NCBI GenBank assembly: GCA_000153145.1
Contig: CH672415.1
Span: 1,403,411-1,467,410 of the forward strand
Source: a marine actinobacterium PHSC20C1
Lineage (GTDB): Bacteria > Actinomycetota > Actinomycetes > Actinomycetales > Microbacteriaceae
DNA length: 64,000 nucleotides
Direction of reading: 5' to 3'
Shown in pieces: positions 44,866 to 55,416 of this stretch. The notes below the pieces were generated by a model. That model did not search any database and had not been told where the DNA came from. It saw only the letters and a list, made by a program, of their open reading frames with translations. Numbering within the stretch: position 1 is the first letter of the stretch; each line of letters opens with the position of its first letter. Position numbers and translations under genes: made by a program.

Positions 44866-46589
44866 TCGTTAACGATATCTGGTGCTTCGAGCCGCACCCT
44901 GTCAGCCGACTCGTCATCAGGCTGCTGTTGGCTAGCAATCTCCGCTTCAACGCGTTGAAGGTAGCGCTCTACTTCGGTCGCAGTGCGCGCAGCATCCCAG
45001 CCCAAGACCTTCGCCATTAGCCCAGCCGCGACCGGCGCAGCTGAGACGCCACGATCCCATGCCTCAATCGATATACGAGTTCGGCGGGCCAAGACGTCGT
45101 CGAGGTGAAGCGCACCCTCGTGGCTCGCGGCGTAGACGACCTCGGCGGCGATGTAGTCATCAGCCCCTGGAAGTGCCTCAGCCAAACTCGGGCTTTCGCG
45201 AATGAGTTCGAGCACTTCGGTCGCAAGCACCCCATAGCGATTGAGGAGGTGCTCAACGCGCGTTCGGTGCAGGCCGAATGTGCGCGCAAGAGTTTCCCGC
45301 TTGTTCCACGCAGCACGGTACCCTTCGGCCCCCAAGAGCGCGACGTCTGCGGTGATGCTCGGCGAGATCTTGCCATCGAGCGCATCGACCGCGGCATCCA
45401 CCGCATCTTTTGCCATCACGCGGTACGTCGTCCATTTGCCGCCGGCAACCACAACTAGGCCGGGCACGCTGTGCGTCACAATATGCTCGCGGCTGAGCTT
45501 GGAAGTGAGATCTGACTCCCCTGCCAGCAGCGGGCGTAGCCCAGCAAATACCCCTTCAACATCATCCCGAGTGAGCGGAACGGCGAGCACTTCGTTTACC
45601 CGCTTGAGCAGGTAGTCGATGTCGGCCGCCGTAGCTGCGGGATGCGCTTTGTCGAGTTGCCAGTCAGTATCAGTTGTGCCGATGAGCCAGTGTCTGCCCC
45701 ACGGGATTACGAACAGCACGCTCTTCTCCGTACGCAACAACAGACCCAGTTTCGACTGGAATCGATCACGCGGAACAACCAAGTGCACGCCCTTCGACGC
45801 CCGCACCTTGAACTGACCGCGCTCCCCCACCATTGCCTGTGTGTCGTCAGTCCAGACTCCAGTAGCGTTCACAACCTGCTTTGCGCGGATCTCGAATCGC
45901 TCACCCGTTTCGAGGTCGTGTGCAATCACTCCGACGACTCGCTCGCCGACCTTCACAAAGTCTTCGACCCGCACCCGATTCGCGACATGAGCGCCGTAGA
46001 AACTTGCGGTACGCGCCAGAGTCGAAACGTAGCGTGCGTCATCCACTTGAGCGTCGTAGTAGGTCAAGCCGCCGCGAAAGGCATCCGCGCGCAGGCTTGG
46101 CGCAGCGCGCAGCATTTGGCGACGCGACAAATGCCGGTGGTGAGGCACTCCAGGCGGTCGCCCACCCGAATAGCTCATGAGGTCATAGAGCAGCATGCCC
46201 GCACCGATATATAGTCGCTCGACGATCGGCTTAGTTACGGGATAGAGGAATCGAACCGGGCGTACAAGGTGCGGGGCGATCCGCTGCAATAGCAAGCCGC
46301 GCTCGATCAACGCCTCACGTACCAGCCGAAAATCTAGCTGTTCAAGATAGCGGATACCGCCGTGCACCAATTTTGACGACCGGCTTGATGTGCCAGAAGC
46401 CCAGTCTCGCGCCTCAACCATTCCTACGTTGAGGCCGCGCGTGACGGCATCCAAAGCACTTCCGGTTCCGACAATTCCCCCACCGATCACGAGGATGTCG
46501 AGTTCGGTGTCGCGAAGTGCCGCGATGGCCATTGCGCGCTGTTCGGCGCTCAGCATTGCTGTCTGGGGTATCGATCGCGACTTGGCCAT
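44862..46589 (-). CDS. glpD: Glycerol-3-phosphate dehydrogenase, FAD-dependent
   Basis: 575 residues. FAD-binding Rossmann motif IDILVIGGGIVGTGSALDAV near residue 32, followed by SSRSSKLVHGGIRYLEQ, VHLVVPRDRF, and the C-terminal DAO domain with REHIVTHSVPGLVVVAGGKWTTYR. It oxidises glycerol-3-phosphate to dihydroxyacetone phosphate at the membrane, feeding the same product as the dha operon at 19976-23143. It heads the run glpD-SURF1-DUF3817-guaA. Confidence 0.96.
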   Translation of the reverse strand: MAKSRSIPQTAMLSAEQRAMAIAALRDTELDILVIGGGIVGTGSALDAVTRGLNVGMVEARDWASGTSSRSSKLVHGGIRYLEQLDFRLVREALIERGLLLQRIAPHLVRPVRFLYPVTKPIVERLYIGAGMLLYDLMSYSGGRPPGVPHHRHLSRRQMLRAAPSLRADAFRGGLTYYDAQVDDARYVSTLARTASFYGAHVANRVRVEDFVKVGERVVGVIAHDLETGERFEIRAKQVVNATGVWTDDTQAMVGERGQFKVRASKGVHLVVPRDRFQSKLGLLLRTEKSVLFVIPWGRHWLIGTTDTDWQLDKAHPAATAADIDYLLKRVNEVLAVPLTRDDVEGVFAGLRPLLAGESDLTSKLSREHIVTHSVPGLVVVAGGKWTTYRVMAKDAVDAAVDALDGKISPSITADVALLGAEGYRAAWNKRETLARTFGLHRTRVEHLLNRYGVLATEVLELIRESPSLAEALPGADDYIAAEVVYAASHEGALHLDDVLARRTRISIEAWDRGVSAAPVAAGLMAKVLGWDAARTATEVERYLQRVEAEIASQQQPDDESADRVRLEAPDIVNE

Positions 46590-46661
46590 TGATAAATCCT
46601 CCAGCGTGCGGCTGATCTATACCTGTGAACCGCACGTCATTCGAGCTACTGCTTCTTCGCG

Positions 46662-47783
46662 CTACAGCGTGTTGTAGGGAGCAACGACAACATCGACGCG
46701 CTGAAACTCCTTGAGGTCGGAGTAACCGGTGGTCGCCATGGAACGACGCAACGCTCCAATAAGGTTTGACTGACCATTCGCATGCGACGAGGGTCCATTG
46801 AGAATTTCGGCAAGCGGCGCAAGCTGTCCGACCTCGACGCGGTTGCCTCTCGGCAACTCGAGGTGGTGAGCTTCCTGACCCCAGTGCCATCCACCGCCGG
46901 GAGCATCCGTTGCGCGAGCAAGCGTGCTTCCCAGCATGACGGCGTCAGCGCCAACCGCGATGGCCTTCACAATGTCACCGCTGGTGCCAAGGCCGCCGTC
47001 TGCGATGACGTGAACATAACGACCACCTGACTCATCCATGTAGTCACGGCGAGCGCCGGCAACGTCAGCTACCGCGGTTGCCATCGGAGCGTGGATGCCG
47101 AGGGCCGATCGCGTAGTGCTGGCAGCGCCACCACCGAAGCCGACGAGCACGCCGGCCGCACCGGTGCGCATGAGGTGGAGCGCAGCGGTGTAGCTCGCTG
47201 CCCCACCGACGATGACCGGCACATCGAGTTCGTAAATGAACTCTTTGAGGTTGAGGGGTTCGCTTGACTTAGAGACGTGTTCTGCGCTGACGGTCGTGCC
47301 GCGGATGACGAAGAGATCGACTCCAGCGTCAACGACTGTCTGGTGGAGTTCTTTCGTGCGCTGCGGGCTGAGAGCGCCAGCGACGGGAACTCCGGCTTCA
47401 CGAATTTCAGCGAGGCGCTGAGTTACGAGTTCAGGCTTAATCGGCTCGGAGTACAACTGCTGCATGCGTGCAGTGGCTTGATCGGCGGGAAGGCGTCGAA
47501 TTTCTTCGAGCACGGGCTCGGGGTTGTCGTACCGAGTCCATAGTCCCTCAAGATCGAGCACACCGAGTCCGCCGAGCCTGCCCATGGCAATTGCGGTCTG
47601 CGGAGAGACAACCGAGTCCATGGGGGCTGCAATTACGGGGATCTCGAAAGTGAACGCGTCGATCGTCCAGCTCACGGAGACGTCACGCGGGTCTCTCGTG
47701 CGACGCGAGGGCACGATCGCAATGTCATCAAAGGCATACACACGACGAGCACGCTTGGCCAAGCCAATTTCGAAATCATTCAC
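46662..47783 (-). CDS. guaB3: GuaB3-family IMP dehydrogenase paralogue
   Basis: 373 residues: an IMPDH-like barrel without CBS domains, typical of the actinobacterial GuaB3 class (DESGGRYVHVIADGGLGTSGDIVKAI). At the position where true IMP dehydrogenases have the catalytic Cys (GSICTT), this protein reads GGGAASTT, with no cysteine. It may therefore have a different or regulatory role. It lies 72 bases before glpD and diverges from the TetR operon. Confidence 0.93.
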   Translation of the reverse strand: MNDFEIGLAKRARRVYAFDDIAIVPSRRTRDPRDVSVSWTIDAFTFEIPVIAAPMDSVVSPQTAIAMGRLGGLGVLDLEGLWTRYDNPEPVLEEIRRLPADQATARMQQLYSEPIKPELVTQRLAEIREAGVPVAGALSPQRTKELHQTVVDAGVDLFVIRGTTVSAEHVSKSSEPLNLKEFIYELDVPVIVGGAASYTAALHLMRTGAAGVLVGFGGGAASTTRSALGIHAPMATAVADVAGARRDYMDESGGRYVHVIADGGLGTSGDIVKAIAVGADAVMLGSTLARATDAPGGGWHWGQEAHHLELPRGNRVEVGQLAPLAEILNGPSSHANGQSNLIGALRRSMATTGYSDLKEFQRVDVVVAPYNTL

Positions 47784-47855
47784 TGCTCTAGCCTACCCGG
47801 ACTGGGGTCCGGAGTGCCTGCCAGCGCACTCAAGGCTTGCACCCCGCGTGAGTCC

Positions 47856-47892
47856 TTGACAATGGCTGAACAAATGTTTAGTTTATTAAACA
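47856..47892 (+). promoter_or_regulatory. tetR promoter with palindromic operator, leaderless start
   Basis: TTGACA (47856-47861), a 17-base spacer and TAGTTT (47879-47884) end 7 bases before the ATG at 47892, so transcription would begin at the start codon. The palindrome TGTTTA/TAAACA (47875-47892, 6-base centre) covers the -10 box, as expected for TetR autorepression. Confidence 0.65.
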
Positions 47893-48566
47893 TGCGTTCA
47901 ACCTTGGATGACTCGACCACACGAGCACGGATCCGCGATGCCGCGATCCTCCTCATCGGTCGCAACGGTTTCGCTGCGACTAGCGCTCGGGCCGTTGCTG
48001 CTCAAGCCGGCGTCAGTGCCGGTCTCGTCATCCATCACTTCGGCAGTATGCGCGAACTGAAAAACTCCTGTGACGACTTCATCATCGCGGAGATCGCTCA
48101 GCGTAAAACCGGAATGGGTGCTGACGATGTGAACGCCGCCGTGCAGGAATGGTACGCAGACCTCGACCGTTACCAGCCGTGGCTCAGCTACCTCGGCCGC
48201 CTCTTTACCGATGATTCCGAAGCAGGCGCTGACCTGTTCGATCGTTTCGTGGTGATGTCACGCAGTATGCTCGACGACGGCGTGGCGCACGATCAGGTAC
48301 GCCCGAGCGCTGACGAACACGCGCGAGCGGTGCTTCTTGTCACCCACAGCCTTTCGTCTGTAATCCTGCAGGGCCATATCGCGCGATCCCTCGGCAGTCA
48401 GAAACTTAGCCTGGCCAGTTTGAGCCGCATGGGAAACGCGGCACTCGAGGTCTACACCGAAGGGATATACCTCAACAGCAGTGTGCTCGATGCCACTCGC
48501 GACGCGACAGTGAACGCCAAAGAAGTGCAACTCGAGAAAGGACAGGGCTCCGGCCCCACGTCATGA
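47892..48566 (+). CDS. TetR-family transcriptional regulator
   Basis: 224 residues from the ATG at 47892, chosen because it fits the promoter spacing; ATGs at 47862 and 47874 lie inside the promoter. Helix-turn-helix at about residues 18-60 (TSARAVAAQAGVSAGLVIHHF). The C-terminal ligand domain is typical in size. It overlaps the ABC ATPase gene by four bases and most likely represses the whole unit including itself, released by the exporter's substrate. Confidence 0.92.
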   Translation: MRSTLDDSTTRARIRDAAILLIGRNGFAATSARAVAAQAGVSAGLVIHHFGSMRELKNSCDDFIIAEIAQRKTGMGADDVNAAVQEWYADLDRYQPWLSYLGRLFTDDSEAGADLFDRFVVMSRSMLDDGVAHDQVRPSADEHARAVLLVTHSLSSVILQGHIARSLGSQKLSLASLSRMGNAALEVYTEGIYLNSSVLDATRDATVNAKEVQLEKGQGSGPTS

Positions 48567-49477
48567 ACTATGCAATTCACACCACAGCGCTCACGAAGCG
48601 TTTTGGCAGCCATACAGCCCTCGACGGGATGGATCTCGCTGTCGAAACCGGAAGCGTGTTCGGCATGATCGGCCCCAACGGTGCCGGCAAGACAACGACG
48701 ATGCGTCTGTTGCTCGATATCATTCGACCAACCTCCGGTCGCGCGACCGTGCTTGGGCGGTCCCCCCTTGAGGGCGGCGCCTACCTTCGCACCGACATTG
48801 GCTATCTTCCAGGAGAACTCCTGCTTGAAGGTCGTGTCACCGGTCGCTCGCTCCTCAAACACTATGCCGAGATCAGCGGTCACGTGCCTCGCGGCCGCAT
48901 CGACGAGCTCGCGGAACGCCTGGGGCTCGACCTCACCCGGCATGTTCGCAAGCTCTCTAAGGGGAACAAACAAAAACTCGGGCTGGTGCAAGCCTTCATG
49001 CACGAACCGAAACTCCTCGTGCTCGACGAGCCAACCAGTGGGCTCGACCCTCTGATGCAGCAAGAGTTCCTCAGCATGGTGCGCGAAGCCCAACATAATG
49101 GCCAAACTGTCTTTCTCAGCTCTCACATGCTGAGCGAGATTCAGAGCGCGGCGGACCAAGTGGCGGTGCTCCGCAATGGAAAGATCGTCACTGTCGGCGA
49201 TGTCGCAAGTTTGCGAGCGAGTGCCGTGCGTCGAGTCGTTATCGACTTCACGGATGTCTCGGCCGACCACATCCGCACGACTCTCGTTGCGTTGCCTCAA
49301 CTCGACGACCTCACTGTCGTAGACGGAGACATCGTTCAGGTCACTGGCACCGTCGAGGGACACATCGATGCTCTCGTCAAGGCGATTGCGCCGTTCCATG
49401 TCGTTGATCTGCGTGTAGAGGAACAAGACCTCGAATCTTCCGTTATCAACCTCTACGCAAACGAGGCTAAGAAATGA
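48563..49477 (+). CDS. ABC transporter ATP-binding protein (ABC-2 exporter)
   Basis: 304 residues. Walker A GPNGAGKTTTMRL near residue 35, signature LSKGNKQKLGLVQAF, Walker B LLVLDEPTSGLDPL, H-loop FLSSHML. The DrrA-like type with a C-terminal extension of about 85 residues. ATG overlaps the TetR stop and its own stop overlaps the permease start. Probably powers export of an antibiotic or similar compound. Confidence 0.95.
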   Translation: MNYAIHTTALTKRFGSHTALDGMDLAVETGSVFGMIGPNGAGKTTTMRLLLDIIRPTSGRATVLGRSPLEGGAYLRTDIGYLPGELLLEGRVTGRSLLKHYAEISGHVPRGRIDELAERLGLDLTRHVRKLSKGNKQKLGLVQAFMHEPKLLVLDEPTSGLDPLMQQEFLSMVREAQHNGQTVFLSSHMLSEIQSAADQVAVLRNGKIVTVGDVASLRASAVRRVVIDFTDVSADHIRTTLVALPQLDDLTVVDGDIVQVTGTVEGHIDALVKAIAPFHVVDLRVEEQDLESSVINLYANEAKK

Positions 49478-50280
49478 CCACAAGCATCCTTCCCCTTACG
49501 CGACGCGCTCTCGTTGATTCCTGGCGCGGCCTTCTTGGCTGGACCCTGGGAATGGCGGCAGTGGTCTTGCTGTACGTTCCGCTGTATTCGTCATTCTCTG
49601 GAGAGGATGCTGGCTTCGAAGACGTTATCAAGTCGCTGCCAGAGGGTCTCGCCAGCACCTTGGGATTCCAGGACCTCTCAAGCGGTGCTGGATACGTGCA
49701 GGCGACCGCCTATGGGCTTATGGGGTTTGCACTCATCGTTATCGCGGCAACGCTCTGGAGTTCGGCGGCAATCGCCGGCGACGAAGAATCCGGGTCGCTC
49801 GAGCTCACGTTGGCGCACGGGATTTCCCGGTCACAGGTCATGCTCGAGCGCAGCCTTGCCGTCATCGTTCGCCTCGTGTGGCTCGCCGCAGTCGTGTTCA
49901 TCCTCGTGATGTTGCTCAATGAACCGTCGGGCGTAGCCCTCGAACCGGCGAACATTCTCGCTGGCACCCTCGCACTCCTCGGATTAGGAATCCTCTCGGG
50001 GAGCTTCGGTCTCGCTGTAGGTGCCATCACCGGTCGTCGCGCCTACGCGTCCGCCGCCGCCGCCGGCATTGCGCTCTTCGGCTACGTACTCAATTCCGTG
50101 GCGAACCAGAGCGCCGACGTCGATTGGCTGCACAACTTCTCGCCCTATTACTGGGCGTTTGGCAACACGCCATTAAGCGATGGTGCCGACTGGGGCTCAC
50201 TCGGCCTCATCTACGGCATCTCAGCTCTCGTGCTGGTCATCGGCGGAGTCGTCTTCAACCGCCGGGACGTCTCCGCCTAG
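49474..50280 (+). CDS. ABC-2 type exporter permease
   Basis: 268 residues with six spans (about 20-40, 65-85, 105-125, 140-165, 175-195, 235-260). A polar outer loop (SSFSGEDAGFEDVIKSLPEG) and the segment DEESGSLELTLAHGISRSQVMLERSLA near residue 105 match ABC-2 permeases of the LolE-unrelated, Drr/NodJ-like kind. It pairs with the preceding ATPase. Substrate not deducible. Confidence 0.9.
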   Translation: MTTSILPLTRRALVDSWRGLLGWTLGMAAVVLLYVPLYSSFSGEDAGFEDVIKSLPEGLASTLGFQDLSSGAGYVQATAYGLMGFALIVIAATLWSSAAIAGDEESGSLELTLAHGISRSQVMLERSLAVIVRLVWLAAVVFILVMLLNEPSGVALEPANILAGTLALLGLGILSGSFGLAVGAITGRRAYASAAAAGIALFGYVLNSVANQSADVDWLHNFSPYYWAFGNTPLSDGADWGSLGLIYGISALVLVIGGVVFNRRDVSA

Positions 50281-50312
50281 AGCGGCGCGCGAGAGTCCCA
50301 AGCAAGAACAGC

Positions 50313-50348
50313 GAAGGCCTCCTAGAGCAATTGCTCTAGCAGGCCTTC
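50313..50348. terminator. Bidirectional terminator between ABC permease and guaB
   Basis: A 36-base palindrome, GAAGGCCT/AGGCCTTC outer arms and CTAGAGCAA/TTGCTCTAG inner arms, with only one mismatched pair, lies between the ends of two convergent genes. Confidence 0.75.
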
Positions 50349-50399
50349 TGCGCGTGCAACTAGTTCAACCGCGGCGGTAAGACCCGGCGGGTGTGATCG

Positions 50400-51947
<1,548 letters not shown>

Positions 51948-52024
51948 TTAAATCTCCGGCCAATCAATATTAACGGGTTTCATGCCAGAACATTCCCCCG
52001 CATAATGGCTTCACCGCTTTGTAC

Positions 52025-52081
52025 CCGACAAGCACTTGTGTGTCGGACGCAATCGGCCGGTGTCGTCAATGCCGTCGACAC
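52025..52081. promoter_or_regulatory. Four TGTCG/CGACA half-sites upstream of livH
   Basis: CCGACA-N10-TGTCGG (52025-52046) and GTGTCG-N10-CGACAC (52060-52081) lie in the gap between guaB and livH. Both repeats have a 10-base spacer, with the half-sites in opposite order. They may be binding sites of a regulator of one or both divergent units; no regulator gene is adjacent. Confidence 0.4.
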
Positions 52082-52133
52082 ATCAGAACCCGCGGGATTC
52101 TTGATTCCGTTTGGGTCCCTTTCTGGAGGTCCT

Positions 52134-53462
52134 GTGAACACAGCGGAATATCGCCGCACGCGACGGAGAAATAGACGAGGTGTGCTTGTCGCACTCATCG
52201 TGGCTCTTTCCGCCGCTTTCTCCCTGATGGCCATGCCTGCAATGGCTGATGAAGTTAATGTCGACCAATACGACAACAGCATCATCGGTAACGTCAAACT
52301 CGAAAGTGTGCCACTAGAAGGCGTACGGCTCACCATCTCTGGTGGTGGCTACGAAGTTGATGTCGTTACGGATGCTGATGGACAGTGGAAAGTTGGCGTG
52401 CCAGACGGTGACGAATTCAGTGTCACCCTCGACGAGAACACGCTGCCTGAGGGCATCGCGGTAATCGACGAAGTCGGCGATGATGACACCCCGAACGTAA
52501 AAGAAGCGATGATCGGGCCAAGCGGCTCGACCGTGATGAACTTCTTTATCGGTCGCGGTGAACGTAACGTCACCAGCTTCTTCGACCAGTTCGTCGAGCG
52601 CATCGTCAACGGCCTCAACTTCGGGCTCATGCTCGGACTAGCCGCCATTGGCATCTCGCTTGTCTACGGAACCACAGGGCTTTCCAACTTCGCCCACGCC
52701 GAAATGGTTACGTTCGGTGCGGTGATGGCGCTAATTGTGTCTGTCGACCTCGGTTGGCCGATATGGCTCGCGATACCGATCGCCGTACTTCTCAGTGCCG
52801 GCTTCGGGTGGTCACTCGATGCCGGGCTCTGGAAACCGCTGCGAAAGAAGGGTGTCGGCGTCGTTCAGCTCATGATCGTCTCGATCGGTCTCTCGCTGGC
52901 TCTTCGCTACACGTTCCAGTACTTCCGTGGTGGCGGAACCGAGCAGTTGCCCGGTTCTGACTCCCCCGATATTCCGCTCTTCGGCTCGGTATCTCTCAGC
53001 CAAACCAACATGATCAGCATGGTCATCAGCATCGTTGTGATCTGCATTTTCGCGTGGTGGCTAGTGCGCACCAAGATTGGTAAGGCGACTCGCGCAGTCT
53101 CCGACAACCCATCACTCGCGGCGGCATCCGGTATCGATGTTGACCAGGTTGTTCGAGTTGTCTGGATTCTCGCCGCAGCAATGGCCGGCCTCGCCGGTGT
53201 TCTGTGGGCTTACTTCCGACCGGGCATCCGCTGGGACATGGGAGCGCAGATTCTGCTGCTCGTGTTCGCAGCTGTCACCTTGGGTGGACTCGGCACAGCG
53301 TTTGGCGCTTTGGTCGGCTCGATCATTGTCGGAATTCTCGTTGAGACCTCAAGCCTCTTCATTCCATCCGACCTGAAGTATGTGGGTGCGCTTGTCGTGC
53401 TCATCGTCATCTTGTTGTTCAGACCGCAGGGCATCCTCGGTCGCTCTGAGAGAATAGGTTAG
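52134..53462 (+). CDS. livH: Branched-chain amino acid type ABC permease (LivH) with secreted N-terminal domain
   Basis: 442 residues from the GTG at 52134, preceded by GGAGG; frames reaching back to 51834 overlap guaB and are rejected. Residues 12-38 are a signal-like segment ending AMPAMADEV. Residues 45-130 form an outer domain with a Cna-B/carboxypeptidase-regulatory-like pattern (VPLEGVRLTISGGG, VVTDADGQWKVGVPDG). Residues 150-440 are a LivH permease of about eight spans (GLSNFAHAEMVTFGA). LivH is normally about 300 residues with no such domain. First gene of livHMGF. Confidence 0.92.
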   Translation: MNTAEYRRTRRRNRRGVLVALIVALSAAFSLMAMPAMADEVNVDQYDNSIIGNVKLESVPLEGVRLTISGGGYEVDVVTDADGQWKVGVPDGDEFSVTLDENTLPEGIAVIDEVGDDDTPNVKEAMIGPSGSTVMNFFIGRGERNVTSFFDQFVERIVNGLNFGLMLGLAAIGISLVYGTTGLSNFAHAEMVTFGAVMALIVSVDLGWPIWLAIPIAVLLSAGFGWSLDAGLWKPLRKKGVGVVQLMIVSIGLSLALRYTFQYFRGGGTEQLPGSDSPDIPLFGSVSLSQTNMISMVISIVVICIFAWWLVRTKIGKATRAVSDNPSLAAASGIDVDQVVRVVWILAAAMAGLAGVLWAYFRPGIRWDMGAQILLLVFAAVTLGGLGTAFGALVGSIIVGILVETSSLFIPSDLKYVGALVVLIVILLFRPQGILGRSERIG

Positions 53463-53471
53463 GGGCCGCTC

Positions 53472-54452
53472 ATGGATATTCTGCAAATTCTCTCCAACAC
53501 CGGGTCATCGTTAATTGCACCAGCAACGATCGGATACGCTCTCGCGGCGCTCGGTCTTGCAATGCACTTCGGCTTCACTGGTTTGCTCAACATGGGTATG
53601 GCCGCCTTCATGGCGATCGGCGCCTATGGCTACGCGATCTCAATCCTCACCTTCGGTTTTCCGTGGTGGGGCGGCATGCTCGTTGGTGTCGGCGGCTCGC
53701 TGATCTTCGCGCTCATCCTTGGTATTCCTACCCTGCGCCTGCGCGGTGACTACCTAGCAATCGTGACGATTGCGGCGGCCGAAGTTGTGCGTCTGTTGTT
53801 CCTGACCACAACTTTCGACAAGTACACCGGCTCTGCCGACGGACTCAGCGGCTACCACGCGAGCTTCCGAGCATTTAACCCGATCCCCGACGGCACGTAC
53901 GGCTTCGGCCCGTGGGTGTACAACGCGAACGGCTGGTGGGTTCGTATTTTCGGAATCGTGATCCTCGCGCTCGCGGCCCTCATCCTGTGGACCGTAATGC
54001 GCAGCCCGTGGGGTCGCGTCATCAAGGGAATCCGTGAAGACGAGGACGCCGTACGCGCCCTCGGCAAGAACGTTTTCTCCTACAAGTTGCAGTCGCTCAT
54101 GCTTGGTGGTGTGTTCGGTGCAATGGGTGGCATCATCTACGCCCTCCCTGCATCCGTGAACCCCGGTGTGTACGTAACGTCGCTAACGTTCTTCGTCTAC
54201 ACCGCGCTGCTGCTCGGTGGAGCCGCGACGATCTTCGGACCAATCATTGGTTCCGTGATCTTCTGGGGCGTTCAAACGTTGCTGAGCAACCTGCTTCCCG
54301 CCCTGGTCAACATTGGCGTACTGCCGTTCATGACCACGACGCAGTCGCAGACGGTGCGTTTCATCCTTGTAGGTGTGGCGCTGATGTTGCTCGTGATCTA
54401 TCGACCACAGGGCATCCTCGGCAATAAGAAGGAGCTGACCTTTGTCAAATAA
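53472..54452 (+). CDS. livM: Branched-chain amino acid type ABC permease (LivM)
   Basis: 326 residues, about nine spans, with the LivM patterns MHFGFTGLLNMGMAAFMAIGAY, IPTLRLRGDYLAIVTIAAAE and GVFGAMGGIIYALPASV. It forms the membrane channel with LivH. It starts 9 bases after livH and overlaps livG by 11. Confidence 0.95.
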   Translation: MDILQILSNTGSSLIAPATIGYALAALGLAMHFGFTGLLNMGMAAFMAIGAYGYAISILTFGFPWWGGMLVGVGGSLIFALILGIPTLRLRGDYLAIVTIAAAEVVRLLFLTTTFDKYTGSADGLSGYHASFRAFNPIPDGTYGFGPWVYNANGWWVRIFGIVILALAALILWTVMRSPWGRVIKGIREDEDAVRALGKNVFSYKLQSLMLGGVFGAMGGIIYALPASVNPGVYVTSLTFFVYTALLLGGAATIFGPIIGSVIFWGVQTLLSNLLPALVNIGVLPFMTTTQSQTVRFILVGVALMLLVIYRPQGILGNKKELTFVK

Positions 54453-55416
54453 AGACACACCGGCTGCGCCGGTGCAACGCGCTAAGACGACCGGGCTCCA
54501 CAAGGGCGACATCGCTCCCGGAGTCGCCAAGGTCGATCCGATCATCATTGCTGACGGAGTTCGTCGCACGTTTGGTGGACTCACTGCGGTCGACGTTGAC
54601 CACATTGAGATCCCCCGCAACGCGATCACTGCGCTCATTGGACCGAACGGTGCCGGCAAGACAACCCTGTTCAATCTCTTGACGGGGTTCGATAAGCCCG
54701 ACGAAGGCAAGTGGACGTTCAACGGGCACGCGCTTGCAGGGATGGGCGCACACAAAGTCGCTCGACTCGGTCAAGTGCGCACTTTCCAACTGACGAAAGC
54801 CCTCGGGCTTTTGACGGTGCTCGAGAACATGAAGCTCGGCGCGAAGGACCAGATCGGGGAGAACATTTTCCGCGGCATGATCCCGAAACTCTGGCGCAAG
54901 CAAGAGGCCGAGATCGAGGCACGTGCCGAAGTTCTGCTCAAAAAGTTCAAGCTCGACGCCAAGTCATCAGACTTCGCTGCCAGCCTGTCTGGTGGACAGC
55001 GAAAGCTGCTCGAAATGGCTCGTGCGCTCATGAGTGAGCCAGCGCTCGTCATGCTTGATGAGCCGATGGCTGGCGTCAATCCTGCCCTCACGGAGTCTCT
55101 GCTCGACCACATCCTCGACTTGAAGGAAGAGGGCATGACTGTGCTCTTCGTCGAGCACGACATGCACATGGTTCGCCACATCGCCGACTGGGTGATTGTG
55201 ATGGCCGAGGGCAAAGTAGTGGCCGAGGGCCCGCCCGATCAGGTGATGAAGAATCAAGCTGTGATTGACGCGTACCTGGGATCGCACCAAGACGTCGACC
55301 TCGGTATTGTCACGGGCCGCATCGAGGGTGAACTCAACACTGCCGCGATCACGATGGCTGCAGAGGTTGAAGAACTCGACTCCAAAATCGCCAAGCGCAA
55401 GGAGCCCCGCAAGTGA
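54442..55416 (+). CDS. livG: Branched-chain amino acid type ABC ATPase (LivG)
   Basis: 324 residues; TTG start preceded by AAGGAG within livM. Walker A GPNGAGKTTLFNLLTGF near residue 72, signature LSGGQRKLLEMARAL, Walker B ALVMLDEPMAGVNPAL, H-loop FVEHDMHMV. There are extra segments of about 40 residues at the N-terminus and 35 at the C-terminus compared with the usual 255-residue LivG; the tail contains charged VEELDSKIAKRKE. Confidence 0.95.
   Translation: MSNKDTPAAPVQRAKTTGLHKGDIAPGVAKVDPIIIADGVRRTFGGLTAVDVDHIEIPRNAITALIGPNGAGKTTLFNLLTGFDKPDEGKWTFNGHALAGMGAHKVARLGQVRTFQLTKALGLLTVLENMKLGAKDQIGENIFRGMIPKLWRKQEAEIEARAEVLLKKFKLDAKSSDFAASLSGGQRKLLEMARALMSEPALVMLDEPMAGVNPALTESLLDHILDLKEEGMTVLFVEHDMHMVRHIADWVIVMAEGKVVAEGPPDQVMKNQAVIDAYLGSHQDVDLGIVTGRIEGELNTAAITMAAEVEELDSKIAKRKEPRK

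Noticed and set aside
48452..49483. 343-codon open frame on the minus strand
   Set aside because: Antisense to the ABC ATPase with all its motifs; charged, low-complexity shadow sequence.
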